From contig JANQFZ010000013.1 of the NCBI GenBank assembly GCA_028277605.1, positions 110,932-174,931 of the forward strand: a stretch of 64,000 bases of DNA, in the 5' to 3' direction. Origin of the DNA: Vallitaleaceae bacterium. GTDB taxonomy: Bacteria > Bacillota > Clostridia > Lachnospirales > Vallitaleaceae. The notes under the pieces are model-generated. The model was not told the DNA's origin. It saw only the letters and a list, made by a program, of their open reading frames with translations, and searched no databases. Shown here piece after piece: positions 63,232 to 64,000 of this stretch (position 1 is the stretch's first letter; every line of letters starts with the position of its first letter). Made by a program: the position numbers and the translations under genes.

Positions 63232-64000
63232 TTAACTCAACATCATTCGATCATTTGCTAATTCTTGTCCGCTTGCTTCTGCAAATTTTTGAAGAAGATC
63301 CTCTACAGACAATTTCATCTTTTCTTCTCCACTTATATCAAAAATAATTTTTCCTTTATTCATCATGATAAGTCGATTACCATGAGCAATTGCATCTTTC
63401 ATATTATGGGTAATCATAAGTGTTGTAATATTGTCCTTTTTTACTATTTTTTCTGTAGTTCCAAGAACTTTAGCTGCTGTTTTAGGATCTAGTGCTGCCG
63501 TATGCTCATCTAGTAATAGAAGCTTAGGTTTCTTCAAAGATGCCATTAACAGAGTTAACGCCTGTCTCTGTCCCCCTGACAGTAGACCTACTTTAGAAGT
63601 TAAACGATCTTCTAGTCCCAAATCTAAAGACTTCAGCAATTCCTTATATTTGGCTTTCTCTTTAGCGGTTATACCTGATCTAAGTCCTCTAATTTTACCT
63701 CTACGCTTTGCAAGAGCCAAGTTCTCATCGATTCCCATTCCTGCTGCCGTTCCCATCATCGGATCTTGAAAAACACGTCCAAGGTACTTAGCTCTCTTAT
63801 GTTCCTGCATCATGGTAATATCTACTTTATCAATTAATATCTTACCTGAATCAATCGGCCAAACACCTGCTAATGCATTTAAAAGCGTTGATTTACCTGC
63901 CCCATTTCCACCGATTACAGTGACAAAATCACCTTCACTTAATGTAATGGATACACCATCAAGAGCCTTTTTCTCATTAATAGTCCCCGGATTAAATGTT
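63232..64000 (-). CDS. ABC transporter ATPase, TrpZ-like paralog, N-terminus beyond window
   Basis: The open frame enters from the right edge and encodes 256 codons. It has Walker A VIGGNGAGKSTLLNALAG, Q-loop GRVFQDP, signature LLSGGQRQALTLL, Walker B LLLLDEHTAALDP and the H-loop THNMKDAIAHG. It closely resembles the TrpZ-like ATPase at 17779-18579, including the segments GTINEKKALDGVS and a terminal ELANDRMMLS against RLSNDRMLLKKN. Its permease and binding protein should lie just beyond the window. The substrate cannot be read here. Confidence 0.92.
   Translation of the reverse strand, partial: TFNPGTINEKKALDGVSITLSEGDFVTVIGGNGAGKSTLLNALAGVWPIDSGKILIDKVDITMMQEHKRAKYLGRVFQDPMMGTAAGMGIDENLALAKRRGKIRGLRSGITAKEKAKYKELLKSLDLGLEDRLTSKVGLLSGGQRQALTLLMASLKKPKLLLLDEHTAALDPKTAAKVLGTTEKIVKKDNITTLMITHNMKDAIAHGNRLIMMNKGKIIFDISGEEKMKLSVEDLLQKFAEASGQELANDRMMLS

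Overview
The window is AT-rich, low-GC Gram-positive DNA. Strong GGAGG-type ribosome binding sites, two T-box riboswitches, a YheC/YheD-type spore-coat-associated ATP-grasp protein, BlaI/BlaR-like and YesM-type signalling, and five chemoreceptors point to a motile, spore-forming anaerobic Clostridia. A Lachnospirales/Vallitalea-like lineage is my guess, not something the sequence proves. I see no tRNA, rRNA, CRISPR array, phage module or intact insertion sequence.

Layout. 1-3.6 kb: a partial unknown gene, dusB, coaX, an ECF transporter S component (plausibly for pantothenate) and a zinc-ribbon membrane protein. 3.9-7.6 kb: chemoreceptor 1, a small helical protein, a 59-residue ribbon-helix-helix regulator with its own promoter and operator, and DhnA-type fructose-bisphosphate aldolase. 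7.9-12.5 kb: a DUF2834 gene cut by an in-frame TAG, a flavoprotein and PadR that share one palindromic operator, then an alpha/beta hydrolase with a Cys nucleophile between a DNA-binding-domain-less AraC remnant and a full AraC regulator. 12.6-20.8 kb: chemoreceptor 2, YheC/D, serS with a Ser T-box, and a trpXYZ-type ABC transporter with a Trp (UGG) T-box. 20.9-28.5 kb: an Mbeg1-like lipase, chemoreceptor 3, a beta-lactamase-fold lipoprotein, and a YesM-type kinase whose partner regulator and neighbouring sugar-transport genes are decayed into overlapping remnants.

28.9-34.6 kb: an unknown membrane protein with a one-base frameshift, a small membrane protein, a 233-bp IS256-like non-autonomous element, a cupin, a membrane protein, a terpenoid-cyclase-fold protein and a DUF4163/RsiV-type lipoprotein. 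34.7-42.5 kb: a sugar operon (MFS, GH31 glycosidase, LacI regulator, CUT1 permeases and solute-binding protein, without an ATPase), driven by a promoter framed by two copies of a LacI-like operator. 42.7-49.5 kb: a degraded gene, a GNAT acetyltransferase, SDR plus AraC, chemoreceptor 4 and a two-gene flavoprotein operon. That operon is separated from a divergent TetR gene by six 18-bp iterons. 50.4-57.9 kb: a TetR/membrane protein pair with its own operator, CvfB, an orphan TRAP binding protein beside chemoreceptor 5, a Crp/Fnr regulator with an FNR-like box, and an amidase. 58-64 kb: a large lipoprotein, a BlaR1-like/BlaI pair with operator, and the end of a second TrpZ-like ABC ATPase.

The window reads as an environmental-response region: sensors, one-component regulators paired with single enzymes or transporters, and several genes being lost. 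The least explained items are the 18-bp iteron array, the chemoreceptor/orphan TRAP protein pair, the frameshifted gene at 28.9 kb and the small IS256-like element.
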